The notes beneath the pieces are model-generated. The model did no database searches. It saw only the letters and a program-made list of their open reading frames with translations, and had not been told where the DNA came from. From an uncultured Bacteroidales bacterium (GTDB taxonomy: Bacteria; Bacteroidota; Bacteroidia; Bacteroidales; Muribaculaceae): a stretch of 64,000 bases of DNA. Each line of letters opens with the position of its first letter. Positions within the stretch are counted from its first letter, which is position 1. The DNA lies in NCBI GenBank assembly GCA_947573135.1, contig CANPDU010000015.1:1-64000 (forward strand). The letters are read 5' to 3'. Made by a program: the position numbers and the translations under genes. Shown here one piece after another: positions 14,000-22,087 of this stretch.

Positions 14000-14563
14000 A
14001 TGTATATCGCATCAGCAAAACGCAAAGAAAATATAGCCGAATATTTACTTTATATGTGGCAAATAGAGGACATCATCCGTGCCTACGGTCTTGATATAGA
14101 AAAGATCAAGGAGTCGGTGATCGATCCTCAGACCCAACTTGACGATAATCAGAAAAAGCAGCTCACCGAATGGTATGAGTCGCTTATCGACATGATGCGC
14201 CGCGAAGATGTGGCAAAATCCGGACATCTTCAGCTAAATAAAAATGTACTCACACAGCTCGTGGAACTTCATTCGGCATTGCTTAAAGATCCGCGTTTTC
14301 CCGAATACACTAAAAAATTCTATGAGGCACTGCCTTATATCGTCGAACTTAGAAGCAAAGCGGGCGAAGATCGCAAAGGCGAGATCGAAACGTGCTTCAA
14401 CGCTCTCTACGGTATGCTCATGCTCCGTCTGAAAAAGCGGGAGGTGAGCGCAGAAACGATGGATGCGATCAGCAAAATATCATCTTTTATCGCCCTGCTC
14501 TCTCACTATTTCCATCTCGACGAGACAGATCAGCTGTTCAAGGACGAAGATCAGGATCAGTAA
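14000..14563 (+). CDS. DUF4924 family protein
   Basis: A 187-residue, largely helical cytoplasmic protein. The N-terminus (IASAKRKENIAEYLLYMWQ, then EDIIRAYGLDI) matches the DUF4924 family, conserved across Bacteroidales with unknown function. It is acidic at the C-terminus. It overlaps the 3' end of the convergent membrane protein gene by 26 bases (14538-14563), so both coding ends share the same DNA. Confidence 0.85.
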   Translation: MYIASAKRKENIAEYLLYMWQIEDIIRAYGLDIEKIKESVIDPQTQLDDNQKKQLTEWYESLIDMMRREDVAKSGHLQLNKNVLTQLVELHSALLKDPRFPEYTKKFYEALPYIVELRSKAGEDRKGEIETCFNALYGMLMLRLKKREVSAETMDAISKISSFIALLSHYFHLDETDQLFKDEDQDQ

Positions 14564-16103
14564 TGTCGGCAACTTCGACAACGCCGTCTGACATCAGCTG
14601 TACATGCGGCAACAAAAGTTGCCATCTCTCACCGTCAGCATCGGTAAAAGGCAATAGGCGGTAGCGGCTCTCCATCAGGTTGCCGCGGCTGTCGGTTATA
14701 GTGACAAACTGGGCATCCGGGCACGCATCGGCACTGATCACAACATAGCCCCGATATAATCTCGCCTCAGGCCACGACATTGCTCTGTCAGCATCAGCCG
14801 CATTGAAGTCGCGGACAGCGGCAGGCAGAATGGTCAGCGGATAATGAGGTTCAAAACCGAGCGCGAATGATGTCAGCGGATGCCGCTGATTGAAACATCT
14901 TACGCTTGTCTTAAAGAGCGCCGGTGTCAGCTTCGGGCGTATATTATCATAGTAGATCACACCGTCGCCCGACGCTTCATACATCCGCTTTATATCGTCG
15001 AACTCTGCAGTCAGCTTCGTCTGCTCACAGACCGCAGCCCCAAGATTGAAAATCACACACGCAGCAGCCGTCGCACTCACCGTCTTCCTCGCTACACTTG
15101 AGAGCGAAAAGCCTGATATGCGCACAAGTTGCAGCGATCCGATGATTCCAAACAAGATCGGGCCCCACGCCGTGCGCGGCGCGATGTAGAACAGCATGTT
15201 GACCAGCGATCCGGTCACCACGGCGCCCAGCGACATAATGACAATAAACTTGCTCCTGAACGACGATGACATGAACTTTTGTCTCAATTTTTTAGAAATA
15301 AATGTCCACGCCAAAAGCAGGAGAAAGACAGCAGACACGGCGTTTGACATAACGAGATGGGCGATGAGTTCCATTCCGCGGTAGCGCATATATCCCATTT
15401 CGGCCACTCCTACCCTGCGGAAGACTGAAAAAGCGACCATCGCTATACCTAAAGCAAAGCAGACCAGAAGGACACAAGTCAACCTGTCGGGCATACGGCG
15501 AAGCAGAACGAAGGCCATACAAACACCGGCAAGGACGGGCACCGATAAACCTTCATGAGACCATCCGGCTACAAAAAACAGGATTGCGAGCAGCCATGCA
15601 TTGCGTCCGAAACGCTCCCCGTCGAGCCGTCTGACCAAAAGCGCGACGGCTGCAAGCACAAGTGCCGAACTCCAGACATAATTCAACGCAAAAACCGTTG
15701 ACAACATATAATCATACCACGGCAGCACAAAGACGACGGCAAACACTGAGAGATAAGAAAGCGCCGATCCTCGTGACGCGCCCGACAGCCCGGACGTAAG
15801 CCGGAGCAAAAGCCATATACATCCGGCCGTCAGGAGTCCGAACAGCCACCGCGGCATAGCTAAAAATGGCGCGCAGATAAAATTGACAAACCTGCCCGCA
15901 TCGGTATGCGTACACAGGTAGAATGAGCGTCTGAAGCCTTCGGTGAGCATTTCGACAAAACCCATTCCGGTCCAGCCATCGGGCAGAAACCAGAAATCAT
16001 CAAATTGCAGCGGAGCGACTGCATAAAGCGCCGCCCACAACCCGGCGACGAGGACCAGAAAGATCCCGAAGCACGCTCTTTGCCAATTAATATTTGCGAC
16101 CAT
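14538..16103 (-). CDS. Polytopic membrane protein, possible glycosyltransferase-like (DUF6056-type)
   Basis: A 521-residue membrane protein with about ten hydrophobic helices and a C-terminal soluble part of roughly 130 residues. An early extracytoplasmic loop contains FDDFWFLPD, and a later one HTDAGRFVNF; this layout resembles lipid-linked-sugar transferases and DUF6056 proteins of Bacteroidota. Catalysis is not proven. The start at 16103 is preferred because the upstream alternative (16148) lies inside the gdhA terminator hairpin. The gene has no close partner and overlaps the convergent DUF4924 gene by 26 bases. Confidence 0.7.
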   Translation of the reverse strand: MVANINWQRACFGIFLVLVAGLWAALYAVAPLQFDDFWFLPDGWTGMGFVEMLTEGFRRSFYLCTHTDAGRFVNFICAPFLAMPRWLFGLLTAGCIWLLLRLTSGLSGASRGSALSYLSVFAVVFVLPWYDYMLSTVFALNYVWSSALVLAAVALLVRRLDGERFGRNAWLLAILFFVAGWSHEGLSVPVLAGVCMAFVLLRRMPDRLTCVLLVCFALGIAMVAFSVFRRVGVAEMGYMRYRGMELIAHLVMSNAVSAVFLLLLAWTFISKKLRQKFMSSSFRSKFIVIMSLGAVVTGSLVNMLFYIAPRTAWGPILFGIIGSLQLVRISGFSLSSVARKTVSATAAACVIFNLGAAVCEQTKLTAEFDDIKRMYEASGDGVIYYDNIRPKLTPALFKTSVRCFNQRHPLTSFALGFEPHYPLTILPAAVRDFNAADADRAMSWPEARLYRGYVVISADACPDAQFVTITDSRGNLMESRYRLLPFTDADGERWQLLLPHVQLMSDGVVEVADITDPDLRP

Positions 16104-16122
16104 TCCGAATGGTATAAAGCAA

Positions 16123-16165
16123 AAGGGGAGAGATTGCCCGTATTGCAACGCGCAGTCTCTCCCTT
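16123..16165 (-). terminator. Terminator of gdhA
   Basis: An inverted repeat, roughly AAGGGGAGAGATTGC (16123-16137) with GCAGTCTCTCCCTT (16152-16165), pairs with small mismatches and lies 27 bases past the gdhA stop codon. The following minus-strand tail is T-rich. Confidence 0.75.
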
Positions 16166-16191
16166 ATTCAGAGATTGTTTAAAAATAAATA

Positions 16192-17529
16192 TTAGCAGAC
16201 ACCTTCGCCCATCATGGCGTCGGCAACCTTCATGAAGCCGGCGATATTGGCACCCTTCATATAGTTGATATAACCGTCGGGTTCGGTGCCGTAGGTCACA
16301 CACTGCTGATGGATGTCGCGCATGATAGTGTGAAGTTTTTCATCAACTTCTTCGGCACTCCACTGGAGATGCATGGCGTTCTGACTCATTTCGAGACCTG
16401 AAGTAGCCACGCCGCCTGCGTTGACAGCCTTGCCGGGGGCATAAGTTATGCGGCTTTCGATAAATGTGTCGATAGCTTCGGGTGTGCAGCCCATGTTGGA
16501 AACCTCAGCGACAAGTCTGACACCGTTGGCGACAAGCTGACGGGCATCGTCGCCGTTAAGTTCGTTCTGAGTAGCACAGGGAAGTGCGATGTCGACTTTC
16601 TGTTCCCAGGGCTTGCGGCCGGGATAGAAAGTGCTGCCTTTGAATTTGTCAGCATAGGGAGCCACGACATCATTGCCTGACGCACGGAGTTCGAGCATAT
16701 AGTCGATCTTCTCGGCATTGAGACCTTCGGGATCATAGATATAGCCGTCGGGGCCTGAGATTGTAACGACTTTCGCGCCAAGTTCGGTCGCTTTAAGAGC
16801 AGCGCCCCACGCGACATTGCCGAAACCTGAAATAGCGATAGTCTTGCCTTTGATATCCTCGCCTTTGGTGTGAAGCACACTCTGAACGAAGTAAAGGGCG
16901 CCGAAACCGGTAGCCTCGGGACGGATGCGGCTGCCGCCGAAGGATAGACCTTTGCCGGTGAATGTGCCGTCATGCTGGTTGACGAGACGCTTGTACATGC
17001 CGTACATGTAGCCGACTTCGCGGCCGCCTACGCCGATATCGCCTGCGGGGACGTCGCGGTCGGGACCGAGATTTTTCCAAAGGCCGAGCATGAAGGCCTG
17101 ACAGAAACGCATGATCTCACGGTCGCTCTTGCCGCGGGGCGAGAAATCGCTGCCGCCTTTTGCACCACCCATAGGAAGAGTCGTAAGCGCATTTTTAAAT
17201 GTCTGCTCGAAGCCGAGGAATTTAAGAATCGAGAGATTGACAGATGCGTGGAAACGGATGCCTCCTTTGTACGGGCCGATGGCATTGTTGAACTGCACGC
17301 GGTAGCCGATATTGTTCTGAACTTCGCCTTTGTCGTCGATCCATGTCACGCGGAATGTGACAATGCGGTCGGGTTCGACCATGCGTTCGATTATCTTGTT
17401 ACGTTCGAATTCAGGATGCTGGTTATACACGTCCTGAACAGAGAGAAGAACTTCCTTCACAGCCTGAAGGTATTCTTTTTCGCCCGGATGCTTGGCTTCC
17501 AGGTCGGCCATGATATGGTTAATATCCAT
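16192..17529 (-). CDS. gdhA: NADP-specific glutamate dehydrogenase
   Basis: GdhA assimilates ammonium by reductive amination of 2-oxoglutarate with NADPH in the cytoplasm. The 445-residue protein is full length for the hexameric bacterial class. The glutamate-binding loop with catalytic Lys is seen in PMGGAKGGSDF (about residues 122-132), PAGDIGVGGREVGYM follows at about 161-175, and the Rossmann motif SGFGNVAWGAA at about 233-243. A -7 box TATCTTTG is at 17591-17598 on the minus strand. It is a single-gene unit ended by the hairpin at 16123-16165. Confidence 0.97.
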   Translation of the reverse strand: MDINHIMADLEAKHPGEKEYLQAVKEVLLSVQDVYNQHPEFERNKIIERMVEPDRIVTFRVTWIDDKGEVQNNIGYRVQFNNAIGPYKGGIRFHASVNLSILKFLGFEQTFKNALTTLPMGGAKGGSDFSPRGKSDREIMRFCQAFMLGLWKNLGPDRDVPAGDIGVGGREVGYMYGMYKRLVNQHDGTFTGKGLSFGGSRIRPEATGFGALYFVQSVLHTKGEDIKGKTIAISGFGNVAWGAALKATELGAKVVTISGPDGYIYDPEGLNAEKIDYMLELRASGNDVVAPYADKFKGSTFYPGRKPWEQKVDIALPCATQNELNGDDARQLVANGVRLVAEVSNMGCTPEAIDTFIESRITYAPGKAVNAGGVATSGLEMSQNAMHLQWSAEEVDEKLHTIMRDIHQQCVTYGTEPDGYINYMKGANIAGFMKVADAMMGEGVC

Positions 17530-17590
17530 AATTTGATGTTTTTATGTGCCTGATTACAGGTATAGATGAATTTTTGGTTTCTTGTACAGG

Positions 17591-17598
17591 CAAAGATA
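17591..17598 (-). promoter_or_regulatory. -7 element of gdhA
   Basis: TATCTTTG on the minus strand, 61 bases before the start codon. No well-spaced TTG is visible upstream. Confidence 0.5.
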
Positions 17599-17648
17599 TG
17601 TAATTTTTTACAAGAATAAGTCTTAAAAATATTAAAAAATCAAATTTC

Positions 17649-18893
17649 TCATGACAACTTATGAATTATAAGGCCCGAACGTAATTTGGGCTCGAACCAA
17701 GTCGTCTTTGGGGGCATGATATTGCCGGTATCGGCAATATTGATCAGCTGCTGCATGGAGACAGGATACAAAGCAAGCGCCACGGCCATTTCGCCCGAGT
17801 CGACACGCCGGCTTAGCTCTTCCAGTCCGCGGATGCCACCTACAAAATCGATGCGTTTGTCACTGCGCAGGTCGGTGATGCCGAGTATGTCGCGGAGTAT
17901 AAGATCTGATGATATCGTAACATCGAGTACACCGATCGGATCATTGTCGTCATAAGTGCCTTCTCTCGCGGTAAGAGAATACCATCGACCTTCGAGATAA
18001 AGCGAGAAGTTGTGAAGGCGTTCGGGACGGTAAGGAACAGTACCCTTGTCGATTACTTCGAAATTATGCTCAAGACGCTCGAGAAACTCGGCCGGCGACA
18101 GGCCGTTGAGATCCTTAACTACGCGGTTATAGTCAATTATGTTAAGATGCGAGGCCGGGAATGCGACAGCAAGGAAGAAATTGTACTCTTCGTCGCCGCG
18201 GTGACCGGGGTTCTGACGGGCTTTTTCATTGCCGACGAGAGCCGCAGCGGCTGTACGGTGATGACCGTCGGCGATATAGAGTGACGGAATTTTTGCAAAT
18301 TCCTCGGTTATCAGGCTGATGGTCTCGTCGTCGCTTATCACCCAGAAATGATGGCCGAAGCCGTCGGCAGATACAAAATCATATTCCGGTTCTCCGGCAG
18401 TGACTTTCTTTATTACATTTTCGAGCACTTCATTGTCGGGGAAAGCGAAAAAGACAGGTTCGATGTTGGCATTATTGACACGGACATGCTTCATGCGATC
18501 CTCTTCCTTATCGCGTCGGGTGAGCTCATGCTTCTTGATGCGCCCCTCCATATAATCGTCGACGTTGGCGGCAATAACGATGCCATATTGTGTGCGGCCG
18601 TCCATCGTCTGGGCATAGATATAATAGTGCTCTTTATCGTCCTGCACAAGCCAGCCTTCGCGCTGGAAAGCCTCGAAGTTCTCGACGGCCTTGTCGTAGA
18701 CTTCGGGCGAATGTTCGTCTGTGCCGGGAGAAAAATCGATTTCAGGCTTTATTATATGATAAAGCGACTTCGGATTTCCCTCGGCTTCGGCTCTGGCCTC
18801 GGCGCTGTTGAGCACATCGTAAGGACGCGAAGCCACCTCGGTGACAAATTCGCGCGGCGGACGCAGTCCCCTGAATGGTTTTACTTTTGCCAT
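17649..18893 (-). CDS. DUF1015 family protein
   Basis: A 414-residue cytoplasmic protein of the DUF1015 family, which is widespread in anaerobes and often sits beside serine or phosphoserine metabolism genes. Family hallmarks are the opening VKPFRGLRP followed by SRPYDVL, and the nuclease-like motif IADGHHRTAAA at about residues 207-217. No activity is established. It lies 22 bases downstream of purA on the same strand and probably belongs to the fur-like/purA operon. Confidence 0.92.
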   Translation of the reverse strand: MAKVKPFRGLRPPREFVTEVASRPYDVLNSAEARAEAEGNPKSLYHIIKPEIDFSPGTDEHSPEVYDKAVENFEAFQREGWLVQDDKEHYYIYAQTMDGRTQYGIVIAANVDDYMEGRIKKHELTRRDKEEDRMKHVRVNNANIEPVFFAFPDNEVLENVIKKVTAGEPEYDFVSADGFGHHFWVISDDETISLITEEFAKIPSLYIADGHHRTAAAALVGNEKARQNPGHRGDEEYNFFLAVAFPASHLNIIDYNRVVKDLNGLSPAEFLERLEHNFEVIDKGTVPYRPERLHNFSLYLEGRWYSLTAREGTYDDNDPIGVLDVTISSDLILRDILGITDLRSDKRIDFVGGIRGLEELSRRVDSGEMAVALALYPVSMQQLINIADTGNIMPPKTTWFEPKLRSGLIIHKLS

Positions 18894-18915
18894 GGTATAT
18901 ACGATATTTAAGATG

Positions 18916-20196
18916 TTATTTACGACGTTCGATAGTCTGCTTGCGGTCAGGGCCTATCGATACAATTGTGATCGGAGTCGCGAGTTCGCGTTCGAGGAAT
19001 TCGATATACTGTTTGAATTCAGCCGGGAACTCGTCCTCGCTCTTCATTTTTGTCATGTCGGTTTTCCAGCCGGGGAGAGTTGTGTAGACCGGTGTGACTT
19101 TGCCGTCTTCTATAGAATAAGGAAAATCGCGGGTTGTCTCACCGTCGATCTCATATGCCGTGCAGGCCTTGATCTCGTCGAAACCGTCGAGAACATCGCT
19201 CTTCATCATGATCAGCTGAGTAACACCGTTGATCATGATCGCATAGCGGAGCGCTACAAGATCGATCCATCCGCAACGGCGTTCGCGTCCGGTCACGGCA
19301 CCGTATTCATGTCCGAGATCGCGTATGCGTTTGCCTGTCTCGTCGAAAAGCTCGGTCGGGAACGGCCCGCTGCCAACGCGAGTGCAATAAGCCTTGAATA
19401 TACCGAACACCTCGCCGATGCTGCGCGGAGCGATGCCGAGTCCGGTGCAAGCGCCGGCACAGACAGTGTTGCTCGATGTCACGAACGGATAAGAACCGAA
19501 ATCTACGTCAAGCATAGTGCCCTGAGCGCCTTCGCAAAGTACGCTCTTTCCGGCGGCAAGCGCCTTATTGACAAAATGCTCGCTGTCGATAAGATCATAG
19601 AGACGCATATAGTCGAGAGCTTCCATCCACCGGGCTTCGGCTTCGGCGAGAGCGGATTTGTCGGCAGGCATACCAAGAGCGGCAAGCTGTTCGAGATGCC
19701 TGTCGCGCGCAGCCGCATATCTCTCTTTGAAGTCAGGCAGAAGAATGTCGCCTACCCTGATGCCGTTGCGAGATATCTTGTCTGTATAAGTCGGACCTAT
19801 GCCTTTGCCTGTCGTGCCGATCTTGCCTTTGCCCTTGGCCTTTTCGTTGGCTGCGTCAAGCAGACGGTGAGTCGGCATGATCAGATGGGCTTTTTTCGAA
19901 ATTTTCAGCACATTGGTCAGTTTGTTGCCTGAAGCTTCAAGCGCTTTTGCTTCTTCAGTGAAGAGAACCGGATCGAGGACAACGCCATTGCCGATAATAT
20001 TGGTCTGTCCGCTCTGGAAGATACCCGACGGGATCGAGCGGAGCACATATTTCTTGCCTTCGAATTCAAGTGTATGGCCGGCGTTCGGGCCACCCTGAAA
20101 ACGAGCGACTATGTCGTAACGCGGTGTGAGCACATCGACAACTTTACCTTTTCCTTCGTCGCCCCATTGGAGGCCTAATAGTACATCGACTTTCAT
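18916..20196 (-). CDS. purA: Adenylosuccinate synthetase
   Basis: PurA joins IMP and aspartate with GTP, the first committed step to AMP. The 426-residue protein has the P-loop GDEGKGK (residues 12-18) with catalytic Asp13, the phosphate-binding PNAGHT near 38-43, the IMP-site segment GTTGKGIGP and the C-terminal guanine-binding SIGPDRKQT. Its ATG overlaps the stop codon of the Fur-family gene (ATGA), so translation is likely coupled. Confidence 0.98.
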   Translation of the reverse strand: MKVDVLLGLQWGDEGKGKVVDVLTPRYDIVARFQGGPNAGHTLEFEGKKYVLRSIPSGIFQSGQTNIIGNGVVLDPVLFTEEAKALEASGNKLTNVLKISKKAHLIMPTHRLLDAANEKAKGKGKIGTTGKGIGPTYTDKISRNGIRVGDILLPDFKERYAAARDRHLEQLAALGMPADKSALAEAEARWMEALDYMRLYDLIDSEHFVNKALAAGKSVLCEGAQGTMLDVDFGSYPFVTSSNTVCAGACTGLGIAPRSIGEVFGIFKAYCTRVGSGPFPTELFDETGKRIRDLGHEYGAVTGRERRCGWIDLVALRYAIMINGVTQLIMMKSDVLDGFDEIKACTAYEIDGETTRDFPYSIEDGKVTPVYTTLPGWKTDMTKMKSEDEFPAEFKQYIEFLERELATPITIVSIGPDRKQTIERRK

Positions 20197-20723
20197 TTTT
20201 TTCGGTTTCGTGTGGTTTTTGATAATTGTTGATTGTTCTTTTGAGTCTTTCGGTCGGTCGTAGCGTTTTTACGCTCACGTTTCTGACATGAGCGGCAAAG
20301 GCCGTAGATGTTGAGCGAAAAATAACTTGCGGCAAATCCCGGATAGCGGATCGAAGAAATGGCGTCGCTGAGCGAAGCGTCTCTGACTTCCTTGACTTTG
20401 CCGCATCGCGAGCATACGAGATGATGGTGGTTGGCTGATCCGGCTGTACGTTCATAGCGCGCGCTGTCAGATCCGAAACGGTGACGGCGCACTAACCCAC
20501 AGTCGACAAGCAACTCGAGCGTACTGTAGATAGTCGCAACCGATACATGAAATCCCTGCGCCTCCAGACTGTCATGAAAACTGTCGATCGTGAAATGGTC
20601 GGGAGTACTCATGGCGCTGTCAAGTATCGCGAAGCGCTCGGGTGTTCGACGCTTATGATGTCTGGCGAGATAATCTGAAAAGACATCGCGCGGACATTGC
20701 CTGATATTTTTATCGTAGCTCAT
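20193..20723 (-). CDS. Fur-family metal-responsive repressor
   Basis: A 176-residue Fur/PerR/Zur-type regulator. The winged-helix domain covers residues 10-90 (RRTPERFAILD, then VATIYSTLELLVDCGLV). The metal-binding part shows NHHHLVCSRCGKVKEV (about 97-112) and a second CxxC in LCRSCQ, together a structural zinc site. A basic Lys/Arg/Gln tail follows. Whether it senses Fe, Zn, Mn or peroxide cannot be told. The promoter at 20732-20762 ends eight bases before the ATG, which predicts a leaderless or nearly leaderless mRNA. Linkage to purA is by a 4-base overlap. Confidence 0.93.
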   Translation of the reverse strand: MSYDKNIRQCPRDVFSDYLARHHKRRTPERFAILDSAMSTPDHFTIDSFHDSLEAQGFHVSVATIYSTLELLVDCGLVRRHRFGSDSARYERTAGSANHHHLVCSRCGKVKEVRDASLSDAISSIRYPGFAASYFSLNIYGLCRSCQKRERKNATTDRKTQKNNQQLSKTTRNRKK

Positions 20724-20731
20724 AGCAAGGA

Positions 20732-20762
20732 CAAAATTAAAGAATTTAATCCGTCCTGCAAA
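20732..20762 (-). promoter_or_regulatory. Promoter of the Fur-family gene, eight bases before the ATG
   Basis: On the minus strand TTTG (20759-20762), 19 bases, TAATTTTG (20732-20739), then eight bases to the ATG at 20723. A start site four to eight bases past the -7 box would fall at or just before the ATG. Confidence 0.7.
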
Positions 20763-20770
20763 ACTGTTCG

Positions 20771-21466
20771 CTAAAAAACTGGATGCTGAGACCTGAGAAG
20801 TTTACGTTGCCGTCGCTCCAACGCCCGGCGTTGCTGACGAGTGAGAGGCACGGCCTGAACCGGTTCCTGCTCCTGAGGCTCGGAAACGGTCTCACCGCTG
20901 TCACCTACGGCCTGAGTTTCAGACGATATTTCCAGTTCACAGTCAGCGAGATTAGCGAGCGCTCTATCGACAGACTTCGTGGAATCATGTGCAAGTACAA
21001 TCAATGAGATCCCGGATCTGACCTGAAGCGCTACCAGACGTTTCATAACATAAGCCGCCGACGCGTTGCGACCGAAAGAAAGAGCGGCGATTCGCGTAAC
21101 GGAATCAACAATAAATATGCGTATATCAGTTGAAGCTATAACTTCTTCTATAGAAGATATTACGAGATCGGCGTAGTCTGTCTTATCGTCGGAAGGCTCA
21201 TACTCCGGGCGGAGCACAAGCAGATTGTCGGCCTTCGCGAGTTTGTCGTGATAGTCATCAAGCCTACGCTGAGTGTCGACATAGACTGCTTTCTGACCGC
21301 GACGGGAGAGCGACACTGCTATATCAAGAGCCTGAGCGGTCTTATCGGCTTCGCGTTTGCCGTGAAGCAACATTGTCGTACGTTCTTTCCATGTGTTGTT
21401 GAATAGGAAGATACTTTTAACTGTTGTTTTAGCCAGTTCGAGGGCTGATTGGAGTTGGTTTTTCAT
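20771..21466 (-). CDS. RecA-like P-loop protein with an altered Walker A motif
   Basis: A 231-residue protein with the layout of a RecA/DnaB-type ATPase core: a loop MLLHGKREADKTAQAL at about residues 32-47 in the Walker A position, a strand VYVDT (61-65), Walker B-like IRIFIVDSVTRI (116-127), and SLIVLAHDS (153-161) in a sensor position. The Walker A loop keeps K-T but has Arg-Glu-Ala where G-x-G is usual, so ATP binding may be altered. The C-terminus is basic (RQQRRALERRQRK). No named family is recognised. A promoter is at 21499-21529. Confidence 0.7.
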   Translation of the reverse strand: MKNQLQSALELAKTTVKSIFLFNNTWKERTTMLLHGKREADKTAQALDIAVSLSRRGQKAVYVDTQRRLDDYHDKLAKADNLLVLRPEYEPSDDKTDYADLVISSIEEVIASTDIRIFIVDSVTRIAALSFGRNASAAYVMKRLVALQVRSGISLIVLAHDSTKSVDRALANLADCELEISSETQAVGDSGETVSEPQEQEPVQAVPLTRQQRRALERRQRKLLRSQHPVF

Positions 21467-21498
21467 TATCTATTTATGCTTAATTAGTGAATATGTTG

Positions 21499-21529
21499 CA
21501 AAATTACAAAATATATTTTACCAAGCAAA
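21499..21529 (-). promoter_or_regulatory. Promoter of the RecA-like gene
   Basis: On the minus strand TTTG (21526-21529), 19 bases, then TAATTTTG (21499-21506), 32 bases before the start codon. Confidence 0.65.
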
Positions 21530-21607
21530 TTATTTATGGATTAAATAATCACCAAAATCATATTGATATAATATTTGCAAAATATTCAGAAAAATAACCA
21601 TGTGATA

Positions 21608-21638
21608 TTGTAAAAGTCAGACATATTTACTAATTTTG
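21608..21638 (+). promoter_or_regulatory. Promoter six bases before the ATG of the CTD-like gene
   Basis: TTG (21608-21610), 20 bases, TAATTTTG (21631-21638), then six bases to the ATG at 21645. It excludes the upstream TTG start and predicts a leaderless mRNA. Confidence 0.7.
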
Positions 21639-21644
21639 TATATA

Positions 21645-21968
21645 ATGAAAACTAACAGAAACATATTATCCGCTTCGATATTAGCCATAGCGTTGATTTT
21701 CACTTCGTTATCACTTTCAGCCGGTGCGTCAGGAGACGAAGCCGAAAGTGAGATCAGCGTAATGCACGCTCCGGAAGTGAACGTCACCGCCGACGGCATC
21801 GAAGTAGATATCAGCGATGATGACGAGCACACGGTCATTGTCTACGCCCTGACAGGACAGATAGTCAGGACTGAGACAGCGGGTAACGGCAAGACCTCGA
21901 TAGACCTGCCCCGCGGCTATTATATCGTCAAGGTCGACAAGACCGCCAAGCGGATAATTATCAGATAA
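21645..21968 (+). CDS. Small secreted protein resembling a free-standing type IX sorting domain
   Basis: A 107-residue protein: signal peptide at residues 1-27, an acidic stretch, then a small beta domain. The latter resembles the C-terminal sorting domain of type IX secretion cargo: HTVIVYALTGQIVRTE, then IDLPRGYYIVKVD and a closing KRIIIR. There is no cargo domain between signal and CTD. I chose ATG 21645 because the promoter ends six bases before it. It lies between the divergent RecA-like gene and pulA, about 120 bases upstream of pulA. Export through type IX secretion is an inference from resemblance only. Confidence 0.75.
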   Translation: MKTNRNILSASILAIALIFTSLSLSAGASGDEAESEISVMHAPEVNVTADGIEVDISDDDEHTVIVYALTGQIVRTETAGNGKTSIDLPRGYYIVKVDKTAKRIIIR

Positions 21969-22087
21969 AATACAGAGATTATATTATACATACCAGACCG
22001 AAGTCACTGATGATGCAAGCGGTGTGCAGCGATGCCCGCATCATGACATCGATGACCGAGGCTTTTAAACCTTAACCAAAAGTATTA

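Noticed and set aside
16972..17553. 193-codon frame antisense to gdhA
   Set aside because: Shadow of gdhA, no independent evidence.
18841..19932. 363-codon frame antisense to purA
   Set aside because: purA is complete and conserved on the other strand; the antisense frame has no family resemblance.
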